10,339 nucleotides of DNA from Sphingomonadales bacterium UBA658 (GTDB lineage: Bacteria; Pseudomonadota; Alphaproteobacteria; Sphingomonadales; Sphingomonadaceae), in NCBI GenBank assembly GCA_002299195.1, contig DBOA01000023.1, positions 1 through 10,339 on the forward strand. The letters are read 5' to 3'. A program made the translations under genes and the position numbers. Below are positions 1-6,056 of this stretch, piece after piece (the first letter of the stretch is position 1; every line of letters begins with the position of its first letter). Under the pieces are notes generated by a model. It had not been told where the DNA came from, searched no databases, and was given only the letters and a program-made list of their open reading frames with translations.

Positions 1-221
1 AGGGCATGGGCAAGTTTAATGCCCCCGCGCGAGACCCACGGATGATCGCTGCCCTTCACACTGATTTCGGTATCTTCGGCGATTTGCTGCCCCGGCTTTA
101 GTGCCTTGGCATCACCGATATAGACATGGCCCGCCATGACCAATGCCTGCGCACGCGTCTTGCTTTCGGCAAGGCCGCGATCAACGATCAATTGGTCTAG
201 TCGTGTTTTTTTGGTCGCCAT
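1..221 (-). CDS. tlyA: TlyA family rRNA (cytidine-2'-O)-methyltransferase / hemolysin A, N-terminal part (runs off left edge)
   Basis: The leftward frame starts at the ATG whose complement is 219-221. It stays open to the window edge, giving 73 complete codons. The protein begins MATKKTRLDQLIVDRG and continues with a segment containing LAESKTRAQALVMAG, GDAKALKPGQ and, near residues 59-66, HPWVSRGG. This is the S4 RNA-binding domain of the TlyA family followed by the start of the FtsJ-like methyltransferase domain (the VSRGG-x-KL motif). Characterised family members methylate 2'-hydroxyls of cytidines in 16S and 23S rRNA and affect capreomycin sensitivity. The old name hemolysin A is probably misleading. 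The complete protein is normally about 240-270 residues, so roughly two thirds lies outside the window. No clear Shine-Dalgarno precedes the ATG, but no other in-frame start was seen just upstream. It is divergent from the lipoprotein gene at 271 across a 49-bp spacer. The family call is firm; the substrate is inferred from relatives. Confidence 0.88.
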   Translation of the reverse strand, partial: MATKKTRLDQLIVDRGLAESKTRAQALVMAGHVYIGDAKALKPGQQIAEDTEISVKGSDHPWVSRGGIKLAHA

Positions 222-270
222 GTCGCAACGCGCTAGCGGAGCAGATGCGATTTGGCCATAAGACAAAGTC

Positions 271-801
271 ATGCAAACCCGTAACCTGACCCTCATTGCA
301 ATGTTGGTGCTCGCATCCTGCGTTGCGCCGCCGCCTCCGCCAGCACAAAGGGCAGCGCCCGTGCCGCCACCGGTGGCCGCCACGCCTGCGCCAACGCCGC
401 GTCTGTCGGCGGATTGGAATGACTGGCCGTTTGCCGTGGGTGATTGGGTGTATCGGCGCGATGATCGCGGATCGACTGCTTTATTTGGACCGACCGGCCA
501 AAATGCAGTCGTCAGCCTGCGCTGTGACCTGCAAAATCGGCGCATATATGCGTCGCGTGAAGCGACTGCACCGGGGCAACGCATCGTCATACGGACATCT
601 TCGTCAACGAAGGAATTTGTCGCAAAGCCGACCGGCGGAACGCCCGCCTATCTGGCAAGTGAAATCATGCCGATGGACGCTATATTGGACGCGATGGCGT
701 TTAGCCGCGGGCGGATATTATTGGAAACGGACGGACATCCGCCGATCATTTTGCCGGCATGGGCAGAGATTGCACGCATTGTCGAAGATTGCCGGAATTA
801 G
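271..801 (+). CDS. Proline-rich lipoprotein of unknown function
   Basis: A 176-residue frame opens with MQTRNLTLIAMLVLASC, a short charged N-region, a hydrophobic core and a lipobox L14-A15-S16-C17. Signal peptidase II should therefore cleave before Cys17 and leave a lipid-anchored protein. Residues 18-43 are rich in Pro and Ala (a run of five prolines, then alternating PVPPP and PAPTP). This looks like a flexible tether lifting the rest off the membrane. The remainder (about 45-176) contains WNDWPFAVGDWVYRRDD and two cysteines (C85 in SLRCDLQ, C174 in VEDCRN) that might form a disulfide. It appears to be a small beta-rich domain, but I do not recognise a family. The residue after Cys17 is Val, not Asp, so inner-membrane retention is not signalled and outer-membrane sorting is plausible. 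The ATG at 271 has no strong Shine-Dalgarno. The overlapping +2 frame (296-892) encodes an Arg/Cys-rich string and is a shadow. Confidence 0.75.
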   Translation: MQTRNLTLIAMLVLASCVAPPPPPAQRAAPVPPPVAATPAPTPRLSADWNDWPFAVGDWVYRRDDRGSTALFGPTGQNAVVSLRCDLQNRRIYASREATAPGQRIVIRTSSSTKEFVAKPTGGTPAYLASEIMPMDAILDAMAFSRGRILLETDGHPPIILPAWAEIARIVEDCRN

Positions 802-950
802 CATTTTGATCATGTCAAATATCGCGGCGCAGAACCCCAATGTTTGCCCGAAAAAAAATTTAATACAAGACTTGTTTAAGTCACCCGTTTGATTCAACTT
901 CCGTCCTGCGGAGGGCAGATAAATGTTTGAAGCAAGCAGTTTCCATTCAA
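802..950. other. AT-rich spacer before the structured locus
   Basis: No convincing gene is seen here. The stretch contains an eight-A run at about 851-858 followed by TTTAATAC, and then a small inverted repeat GACTT-GTTT-AAGTC (869-882). A candidate -35 (TTGTTT at 872-877) sits just after the A-tract, but I could not find a good -10 at normal spacing. The A-tract could be an UP element for a promoter driving the 950-1130 locus. A weak TTTGA/TCAAA stem (805-819) lies just after the lipoprotein stop, but without a U-run it is not a convincing terminator. Confidence 0.3.
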
Positions 951-951
951 C

Positions 952-966
952 GAAAGGAGGTGATCC
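952..966 (+). promoter_or_regulatory. Full-length Shine-Dalgarno, 15-nt match to the 16S rRNA 3' end
   Basis: GAAAGGAGGTGATCC is a perfect complement of the conserved 16S rRNA 3' end (GGATCACCTCCTTTC), and the next base, G967, could add a wobble pair. The GGAGG core is seven bases from the ATG at 968, which is ideal spacing. Ordinary genes in this window have only 4-5 nt matches or none. This site therefore marks the short frame at 968 as a real translation start, or marks the RNA as a ribosome-binding element. Confidence 0.75.
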
Positions 967-967
967 G

Positions 968-1027
968 ATGTCTCATGGTTCAGTTAAGAGGTCGGGGAAT
1001 TCCGTTCGGGAGATCGGCCGCCGATGA
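968..1027 (+). CDS. 19-codon leader peptide candidate
   Basis: ATG at 968 follows the exceptional Shine-Dalgarno at ideal spacing and opens a 19-residue frame, MSHGSVKRSGNSVREIGRR, ending at TGA 1025-1027. The peptide is basic (five Arg or Lys, plus one His), has no signal sequence or membrane segment, and resembles no domain I know. The stop codon falls in the loop of hairpin H1 and overlaps another ATG as ATGA (1024-1027). The last two codons, CGC CGA, form the 5' arm of that hairpin. A ribosome reading this frame would therefore melt H1. It may act as a regulatory leader peptide rather than make a useful product. An alternative 37-codon frame starts at 975 (MVQLRGRGIPFGRS...) and ends at 1088, but its ATG is badly placed relative to the Shine-Dalgarno. 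Confidence 0.4.
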   Translation: MSHGSVKRSGNSVREIGRR

Positions 1028-1091
1028 TGTCGGCGATGCCGGTCACGGCATGAAAGCAACTTCCGGCAGCGGCATATCCGACCGCTGACCC

Positions 1092-1199
1092 ATGTTTAAG
1101 GGTCGCTGGATCATTCCAGCGGCCCTTTTCTGTTTCGCCTGCATTTCGGTGGTCTTGTCAGCGCGCAACATCTTTTTGTCGAACAATAGTGGCAAATGA
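1092..1199 (+). CDS. Possible 35-residue single-span membrane peptide running through the terminator
   Basis: ATG at 1092 lies three bases after the TGA at 1086-1088 and opens a 35-codon frame: MFKGRW, then a hydrophobic stretch IIPAALFCFACISVVLSA, then RNIFLSNNSGK and TGA. It has the shape of a small inner-membrane protein with a positive N-terminus and one helix of about 18 residues. It has no Shine-Dalgarno of its own, so it would depend on reinitiation after upstream translation. It also spans the intrinsic terminator, so it would be made only from read-through RNA. It could well be a chance frame; only conservation would tell. Confidence 0.2.
   Translation: MFKGRWIIPAALFCFACISVVLSARNIFLSNNSGK
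1098..1130 (+). terminator. Rho-independent terminator
   Basis: AAGGGTCGCTGGA (1098-1110) pairs with TCCAGCGGCCCTT (1115-1127) around a TCAT loop. The stem is 13 bp with one G-U pair, and TTTTC follows at 1126-1130. This is a textbook intrinsic terminator for rightward transcription. It is about 120 bp before sppA and nearly 300 bp after the lipoprotein stop, so it most likely ends the structured locus at 950-1130. Confidence 0.8.
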
Positions 1200-1247
1200 C
1201 GTTCGAATGCTTACATCGGAACAAAGATCAAAAAGGGGCATCACATT

Positions 1248-3122
1248 ATGCAGTTTCTGCGCGTCAGCTGGAAAATATTGGTCGGGTTTAAGGACCTGCT
1301 GGTGCTCTTTTTCCTGTTATTGTTCTTCCTCGCGATATTCGCGCTTCTGAACGCTAGCCCCAATCCGGCGGTCGTGCGCGATGGTGCATTGTTGCTGAAA
1401 CTTGATGGCGTTATTTCCGAACAGCCTGCAGAAGTTGACCCGCTGACAGCGCTCACATCCTCAGCCATGCCAACCGGTGAAATCCGGCAACGCGATGTCG
1501 TTCGCGCGCTCAAGCTGGCGGAAAAAGATACGCGGGTGAAACTGGTCGTTGTCGACATGGAACGGTTCATGGGCGGCGGACAGGCGAGCCTTGCGGCAAT
1601 CGGCAACAGCCTTGAGGCGGTGAAAAAGGCAGGCAAGCCTGTCTATGCCTTTGCCACGGCCTATTCCGACGACAGCTATCAACTGGCGGCCCATGCCACG
1701 CAAATCTGGATGGACCCGTTGGGCGGCGCAGTGATAACCGGACCCGGCGGATCGCAGCCATATTATAAAGGCTTGCTCGACCAGCTTGGCGTGAAGGCCA
1801 ACATCTACCGTGTCGGCACCTTCAAGAGCGCAGTTGAACCCTATACACGGTCAGCGCAGTCCCCTGAATCCAAAATCGCGATCAAGGGCGTGTATGATGA
1901 GGTCTGGGGACAGTGGAGAGCGGGCGTAGCAAAGGCGCGTCCTCAGGCGCAGCTGGACCGGATGTTGACCGACCCGGCCGGTGCGGTGGAATCCGTCAAA
2001 GGCGATCTGGCGCAATTGGCTCTGTCGTCGCGTCTGGTCGACAAGCTGGGTGACCGTATCGCATTCGGAAAATTCATCGCCGGCAAGGTTGGCGCGGATG
2101 ACAAGAAAACGACTGGCGGTTTTGCCCACACACCAACGGACGCGTTACTTGCGAGCTACGGTCCAGCAACCGCAGGTGCGCAGATTGGCGTCGTGACCAT
2201 TGCGGGTACGATCGTCGATGGAGAGGGCGGTCCTGGAACCGCAGCGGGCGACACCGTCAGCGGTCTCATTTACGATGCGCTCGACAATAAGGATTTGAAA
2301 GCGTTGGTGGTCCGTGTGGATTCGCCGGGCGGTTCGGTCACAGCATCGGAAAAAATCCGTTTGGCGATTGAAGCGGCCAAGGCAAAAAAGATTCCGGTCA
2401 TCGTTTCGATGGCGAATTTGGCCGCAAGCGGCGGTTATTGGATATCGCTTCCTGCAGATGTCATCTTTGCCGATCCTTCAACGATTACCGGATCCATCGG
2501 TATCTTCGGCGTCATCCCAAGTGCGGAGGCTGGCCTTGCGAAAATCGGCGTGAATGCAGACGGCGTGAAGACGACGCCATTGTCGGGCGAACCGGATGTC
2601 TTGAATGGCTTCAGCCCCGAATTTGACCGCGTGGCCCAAAGCGCCATTGAGAATGGCTATCGCCAGTTCCTGACGCGCGTAGCAACGGCGCGTAAGAAAA
2701 CGCCCGAGCAGGTAGATGCAGTCGCTCAGGGGCGTGTATGGGCGGGTGGCACGGCACGCCAGCTCGGCCTTGTCGACAGGACCGGTGGTATGAATGAGGC
2801 GTTTGCGGAAGCGGCAAAGCGTGCCGGATTGACACCCGATGGATGGCATGCCGAATATATTGAACCGCCCACGAGCTTCGCAGATACGCTCATCAGTGCC
2901 CTGATGCCAAAGCGGGCGCAGGCAGCAGCGCCGATGGATATTTTTGCGCAAGCATCATGGCAGCAGCAGTTGCTGTTCCAGCGGATTTCGGCAGATTTGA
3001 ATATGCTGACGGGCGTGCGTGGAGCGCAGGCCAAATGTCTCGAATGTGTGGATTTTGGTGCACCCGCGACGGCAAAGTCGGATACGGGTTGGTTCGCGAT
3101 GTTGGTGAAGGCATTCAGTTAA
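1248..3122 (+). CDS. sppA: Signal peptide peptidase SppA, long (67K) form
   Basis: The protein has 624 residues, close to the 618 of E. coli SppA. One hydrophobic segment (about residues 10-34, with FFLLLFF) anchors it in the inner membrane, leaving a large periplasmic body that digests signal peptides left after secretion. It has the two-half architecture of the family (peptidase S49, ClpP-like fold). The N-terminal half carries the general-base lysine in TFKSAVEPYTR (K193). The C-terminal half carries the nucleophile in AASGGYWIS (S394), preceded by VRVDSPGGSV and followed by TITGSIGIFG. Both catalytic residues of the Ser/Lys dyad are present. AGGGG-type bases about nine nucleotides upstream (1234-1238) form a weak Shine-Dalgarno. 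The gene lies alone, 120 bp past the terminator and convergent with the next gene. Near the C-terminus is a CLEC (CxxC) motif at residues 597-600. Confidence 0.95.
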   Translation: MQFLRVSWKILVGFKDLLVLFFLLLFFLAIFALLNASPNPAVVRDGALLLKLDGVISEQPAEVDPLTALTSSAMPTGEIRQRDVVRALKLAEKDTRVKLVVVDMERFMGGGQASLAAIGNSLEAVKKAGKPVYAFATAYSDDSYQLAAHATQIWMDPLGGAVITGPGGSQPYYKGLLDQLGVKANIYRVGTFKSAVEPYTRSAQSPESKIAIKGVYDEVWGQWRAGVAKARPQAQLDRMLTDPAGAVESVKGDLAQLALSSRLVDKLGDRIAFGKFIAGKVGADDKKTTGGFAHTPTDALLASYGPATAGAQIGVVTIAGTIVDGEGGPGTAAGDTVSGLIYDALDNKDLKALVVRVDSPGGSVTASEKIRLAIEAAKAKKIPVIVSMANLAASGGYWISLPADVIFADPSTITGSIGIFGVIPSAEAGLAKIGVNADGVKTTPLSGEPDVLNGFSPEFDRVAQSAIENGYRQFLTRVATARKKTPEQVDAVAQGRVWAGGTARQLGLVDRTGGMNEAFAEAAKRAGLTPDGWHAEYIEPPTSFADTLISALMPKRAQAAAPMDIFAQASWQQQLLFQRISADLNMLTGVRGAQAKCLECVDFGAPATAKSDTGWFAMLVKAFS

Positions 3123-3126
3123 TTAC

Positions 3127-3158
3127 TTGTCATCCCGAACCCATGTCCGGGATGACAA
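3127..3158. repeat. REP-like palindrome between convergent genes
   Basis: TTGTCATCCCG (3127-3137) is the perfect inverted complement of CGGGATGACAA (3148-3158), with a 10-nt loop. It occupies most of the 52-bp gap between the stops of sppA and the small lipoprotein gene. The core GTCATCC...GGATGAC recurs in the palindrome at 8371-8399. Neither side has a strong T-run, so it fits a dispersed intergenic palindrome better than a classical intrinsic terminator. It may still end transcription from both sides. Confidence 0.7.
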
Positions 3159-3174
3159 ATATCACTTGGACTGC

Positions 3175-3486
3175 TTACGCCTTAATTGCGCAAATAAGCC
3201 CGGACGAGCTTACGACGCCGAGTATTTCGGGGTCTTGCAGCGAGCGTGTGCGCTTCAGAAAGTCCTCGACGGTAATCTTGCGCATGTCCTGACCGCGCAG
3301 CTTTTTAAGGCCGCTCAGCTTATTCAATTGCACAAGTGAAAGCCGGTCGACCATTCGGTCAGCCATGCAGGCTGCAATCGGACGGGACAGACCGGCATCC
3401 ATCAGTGCGGTTCTTACGCGTGTTTCAGGTGTGGCACATGCCGAGAGCGCTAGTGCAGTTAGTGTGACCAGCGCTGCCCGATTCAT
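3175..3486 (-). CDS. Small lipoprotein of unknown function, coupled to ppa
   Basis: The 103-residue protein begins MNRAALVTLTALALSAC, with lipobox L14-S15-A16-C17, so it should be cleaved and lipidated at Cys17. The mature part (about 87 residues) is predicted mostly helical and includes ETRVRTALMDAGLSRPIAAC, DRLSLVQLNKLSGLKKL and EDFLKRTRSLQDPEI. I do not recognise a named family. Beyond the lipidated Cys17 it has two further cysteines. I chose the start at 3486 over an upstream ATG at 3516 for three reasons. It places the signal peptide at the N-terminus, it makes an exact ATGA overlap with the ppa stop codon, and AAAGGA lies about nine bases upstream. It is the last gene of the apparent M61-ppa-lipoprotein transcript, facing sppA across the palindrome. 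Confidence 0.75.
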   Translation of the reverse strand: MNRAALVTLTALALSACATPETRVRTALMDAGLSRPIAACMADRMVDRLSLVQLNKLSGLKKLRGQDMRKITVEDFLKRTRSLQDPEILGVVSSSGLICAIKA

Positions 3487-4019
3487 ATACCATGTTCCTT
3501 TGCACGTTCGACGCATTCCATAATAATGCGCTTGGCGTCGTTTTCATCACCCCAGCCATTCAACTTGGCCCATTTGCCGGGCTCCAGGTCCTTATAATGG
3601 GTGAAGAAATGCTCGATCTGTTGCAGGACGATGGGTGGCATATCCTTGTACGTCACAACGTCCGAATAATAAGGGAAGGTCTTGTTGACCGGCACGCACA
3701 GCAATTTTTCATCACCGCCGGCATCATCTTCCATCATCAAAACGCCAATCGGGCGGCATTTGACCACCGCACCGGCGACGATAGGCGAGCGCGCGACGAC
3801 AAGTGCGTCCAACGGGTCGCCATCTTCACCCAGCGTATGCGGAACAAAGCCATAATTGGCGGGGTAACGCATGGGGGTGTGCAGGAAACGGTCTACGAAA
3901 AGAGCACCAGAAGCCTTGTCAAATTCATACTTTACAGGTTCACCGCCAATGGGAACCTCGATCAGCACGTTCAGGCTTTCAGGCACATTGTCGCCTGCTG
4001 GAATCAAATCAATACGCAT
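3483..4019 (-). CDS. ppa: Inorganic pyrophosphatase (family I)
   Basis: The cytoplasmic enzyme hydrolyses pyrophosphate to two phosphates, pulling biosynthetic reactions such as tRNA charging and DNA synthesis forward. The 178 residues match the usual length for bacterial family I enzymes (E. coli 176). The signature DGDPLDAL gives metal ligands D66, D68 and D71. The other expected active-site residues are all present at E. coli numbering plus one: E21, K30, E32, R44, Y56, D98, D103, K105, Y142 and K143. The ATG at 4019 begins the standard MRIDLIPAG N-terminus, although the Shine-Dalgarno is weak. It lies 22 bp after the M61 peptidase stop and overlaps the small lipoprotein gene by four bases at its 3' end. 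This gives a tightly packed leftward cluster. Confidence 0.97.
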   Translation of the reverse strand: MRIDLIPAGDNVPESLNVLIEVPIGGEPVKYEFDKASGALFVDRFLHTPMRYPANYGFVPHTLGEDGDPLDALVVARSPIVAGAVVKCRPIGVLMMEDDAGGDEKLLCVPVNKTFPYYSDVVTYKDMPPIVLQQIEHFFTHYKDLEPGKWAKLNGWGDENDAKRIIMECVERAKEHGI

Positions 4020-4041
4020 GGGAGAATGCTTTCAAATGGTT

Positions 4042-5976
4042 TTAGTTGGTCCGCCGCGGACGCAGCAAACGATCGATCGCCGTTTCGTCCTTGCCCGTGG
4101 TTTCGAGGTGCGGATAGCGCAAGCCGCCCGAATAGGCGATGTCTATTTGCTCAAAACGTTTGTTGCGTTCCAATATAAGGCGCACGGGCTTTTTCCCACC
4201 CTTTGCGGCCTTGATTGCCGCGCTCAGGCCGTCTTTGGAGTAAGCATAGCCGTTGACGGCAATGATTTTGGTGCCGTTGACAATATTGGCCTTAAAAGCA
4301 GGACCGTTCCATAATACCGACGTGACACGGCCATCTTTGTCCAACGTCAGCCCCAGCGAGTGCGTGAGGTTGAAGTTGTTGCCTTCCTTCATCAGTTCTT
4401 TGTCAAAGATGTTAGGTTCTTCTTTCCAGACAAGTTTGTACCCGCCCAATTCAAAACCGTTCAACGGTGCGGGCTGACCCGGTTGGCGCAATTTGGTGTC
4501 CAGAAATGTCGCCCAATCATAAGGCTGCACAGCATGCAGCGTGCGGATAATCTCATCAAAATTATAAGTGAGCACGCCCCAGTCGGCGTTGCGCACGCCA
4601 AAAAAGGCTTTGGCGAAATCATCGAGTGATTTTTTGCCCTTTGAAAGCGTGCGGATGGTCATGTCCGCGTCGAGCCAGATCAGCGAGCCTTCGTTGTAAT
4701 AATCTTCGCCGCGTGCGTGGCTTGCGAATGGCTTGGCTTTGCGTGCGCCAAAAATGGGATCATGCGTGGTATCTTCTACCGAACGCCATGTGCGGCCAGG
4801 CTGCTCTACGTAAAAGCCCGCATATTTGGCCCATTCGCCCATCACCATTTCTTTGGATTGTAGGCCCGAGCGCGCGCCAAGGACGAGGTCCCAAAAGCTG
4901 GTCTGCCCTTCATAGACCCACAATAAATTGTCGCGCATCGGGGTGGAATAATCGGGCGTCCACATCGTATCCGGGCGACGGAACTTTCCATTCCAGCTGT
5001 GCGTGAATTCGTGCGGCAACAGGCCGCGTTCGGACATATTGTCATCCCATTCGATGAAATAGTCGGTCTCGCGCGTATTTTCAGAGCTGCGATGATGTTC
5101 AAGCCCAATGCCGCCAAGCTCTTCGGTCAGTCCGAGTAGAAATTCATAGCGATCAAAATGCTTTGATCCAAAAAGCAGGAGCGATTCATCCACCAATGCG
5201 CGATGTGCAGCGATGTGTTCGGGCTTCGCGGCCAGATATTTGGCGTCGTCCGCCCACACATTCAGCGTGACGTTGTTGCCCAGATCCCATTTCTTATAAT
5301 GTGGCCCCGCGAACATCGGGCTGTCGACCAAGGTTTCAAAACTCGTCACGCCATAATCAATGCGGTTGCCGGTAATCTTTGCGCCATCAAGCGCGGCCAC
5401 GCCCGTCCAGCCTTCGGGCAGTGTAATCGAAGGCTTTACCTGAATAGCGCGGGTAAAATGTCCTGCGGGGTACAGGGCCACCTGTTCCCATTGGACATTC
5501 ATCATATTGGGCGTGACGTTGATGCGGCCTTCGCTTTCGCGGATAGGCGCTGTGAATTGGAATTCTACATCGACGGACGATGTTTCGGCAGGCACATCGA
5601 CATGAAAGGCGTAAACCTGAACCGGGTCGCGGGTCCATCGCAGCGTCTTCCCGCCTGCGCGGATCATAAGCCCTGTCATTTCGGCCAGTGCACCGCGTGG
5701 ACCATGCTTGCCGGGCAACCACTGCGGGTAAAGCAGGACCAGCGGCTTGCCTTTTTCTACAGGAATGACCTGACGCACCTGGAAAATAGCGCGATCAATA
5801 TCGGTAGCGTCCACAGACAAGATCATTGGTTCCGACAGGGGGCGATCTTGCGGCTCAGGGATATTCGAGACGATAGGCAACGGCTGCGGCGCACTGTTTT
5901 GCGCAGATGCTGCGGAAATGAGGCTAGCGGAAAGGGCGAATGCGGCGATAGCGCGGGATAATATGCGGGGATTCAT
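4042..5976 (-). CDS. Secreted M61 family metallopeptidase (glycyl aminopeptidase type) with PDZ-like C-terminus
   Basis: This is a 644-residue exported zinc peptidase. The Sec signal peptide MNPRILSRAIAAFALSASLI is followed by SAASA, with cleavage likely after Ala25, so it acts in the periplasm or outside. The catalytic gluzincin core has LPHEFTHSWNG (H322, E323, H326) and the downstream ligand glutamate in WVYEGQTSFW (E356). Just before the core is GGIGLEHHRSS (288-298), the family's GLEH-type motif. Residues about 40-235 form the N-terminal beta domain and about 535-615 resemble a PDZ domain (LGLTLDKDGRVTSVLWNGPA, then NGTKIIAVNGY). The best characterised relative is the glycyl aminopeptidase of Sphingomonas capsulata, which removes N-terminal Gly and Ala. 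The same specificity here is inferred only. Length agrees with the family and no key residue is missing. It is probably first in a transcript with ppa and the small lipoprotein. Confidence 0.9.
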   Translation of the reverse strand: MNPRILSRAIAAFALSASLISAASAQNSAPQPLPIVSNIPEPQDRPLSEPMILSVDATDIDRAIFQVRQVIPVEKGKPLVLLYPQWLPGKHGPRGALAEMTGLMIRAGGKTLRWTRDPVQVYAFHVDVPAETSSVDVEFQFTAPIRESEGRINVTPNMMNVQWEQVALYPAGHFTRAIQVKPSITLPEGWTGVAALDGAKITGNRIDYGVTSFETLVDSPMFAGPHYKKWDLGNNVTLNVWADDAKYLAAKPEHIAAHRALVDESLLLFGSKHFDRYEFLLGLTEELGGIGLEHHRSSENTRETDYFIEWDDNMSERGLLPHEFTHSWNGKFRRPDTMWTPDYSTPMRDNLLWVYEGQTSFWDLVLGARSGLQSKEMVMGEWAKYAGFYVEQPGRTWRSVEDTTHDPIFGARKAKPFASHARGEDYYNEGSLIWLDADMTIRTLSKGKKSLDDFAKAFFGVRNADWGVLTYNFDEIIRTLHAVQPYDWATFLDTKLRQPGQPAPLNGFELGGYKLVWKEEPNIFDKELMKEGNNFNLTHSLGLTLDKDGRVTSVLWNGPAFKANIVNGTKIIAVNGYAYSKDGLSAAIKAAKGGKKPVRLILERNKRFEQIDIAYSGGLRYPHLETTGKDETAIDRLLRPRRTN

Positions 5977-6001
5977 GGGCCAGACATTTGGCGAAAGCCG
6001 A

Positions 6002-6030
6002 TTGGCACGTCCAGCCCTATTCCACTAACA
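6002..6030 (+). promoter_or_regulatory. Weak sigma70-like promoter candidate for hisS-prfA
   Basis: In the 80-bp spacer between the divergent M61 and hisS genes, TTGGCA (6002-6007) is followed after 17 bases by CTAACA (6025-6030), about 27 bp before the hisS ATG. The -35 is a fair match but the -10 is poor, so this is only the best candidate seen. The promoter for the leftward cluster must also lie in or near this spacer, but I saw no good match on that strand. Confidence 0.25.
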
Positions 6031-6056
6031 ACAATTAGCCGCTAGGGCGCTTTAAT

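Larger units (their letters stand above)
953..1130 (+). ncRNA. Candidate structured leader/attenuator or small RNA upstream of sppA
   Basis: Four hairpins follow one another after the strong Shine-Dalgarno. H1 is CGCCGA-TGATG-TCGGCG (1019-1035). H2 is ATGCCG-GTCA-CGGCAT (1036-1051). H3 is CAGCGG (1067-1072) paired with CCGCTG (1082-1087). H4 is the terminator at 1098-1127. The 5' arm of H3 can also pair with the 5' arm of the terminator (1103-1108), and the 3' arm of H3 can pair with the terminator 3' arm (1117-1122), so mutually exclusive folds exist. This matches a transcription attenuator controlled by translation of the short frames within it. A free-standing small RNA ending at the terminator is the alternative. 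I do not recognise an established RNA family. The structure is read by eye; no folding energy was computed. Confidence 0.4.

Noticed and set aside
296..892. 198-codon frame overlapping the first lipoprotein
   Set aside because: It overlaps the lipoprotein in another frame. Its product is an Arg/Cys/Trp-rich string typical of a shadow, whereas the other frame has a proper signal peptide and lipobox.
952..966. Remnant of a 16S rRNA gene on the opposite strand
   Set aside because: The similarity stops at the 15-16 base anti-Shine-Dalgarno complement. The flanks do not continue into rRNA sequence, and spacing to an ATG is ideal for a ribosome site.
3487..3516. Upstream ATG at 3516 as start of the small lipoprotein
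   Set aside because: It would add ten residues (MRRTCKGTWY) before a clean lipoprotein signal peptide and lose the ATGA junction with ppa. The start at 3486 also has AAAGGA upstream.
3492..4178. 228-codon rightward open frame
   Set aside because: It is antisense to ppa and the 3' end of the M61 gene, both strongly supported.
5203..5961. 252-codon rightward open frame
   Set aside because: It is antisense to the N-terminal half of the M61 peptidase, which has a signal peptide and continuous family similarity. No independent ribosome site or domain was seen.
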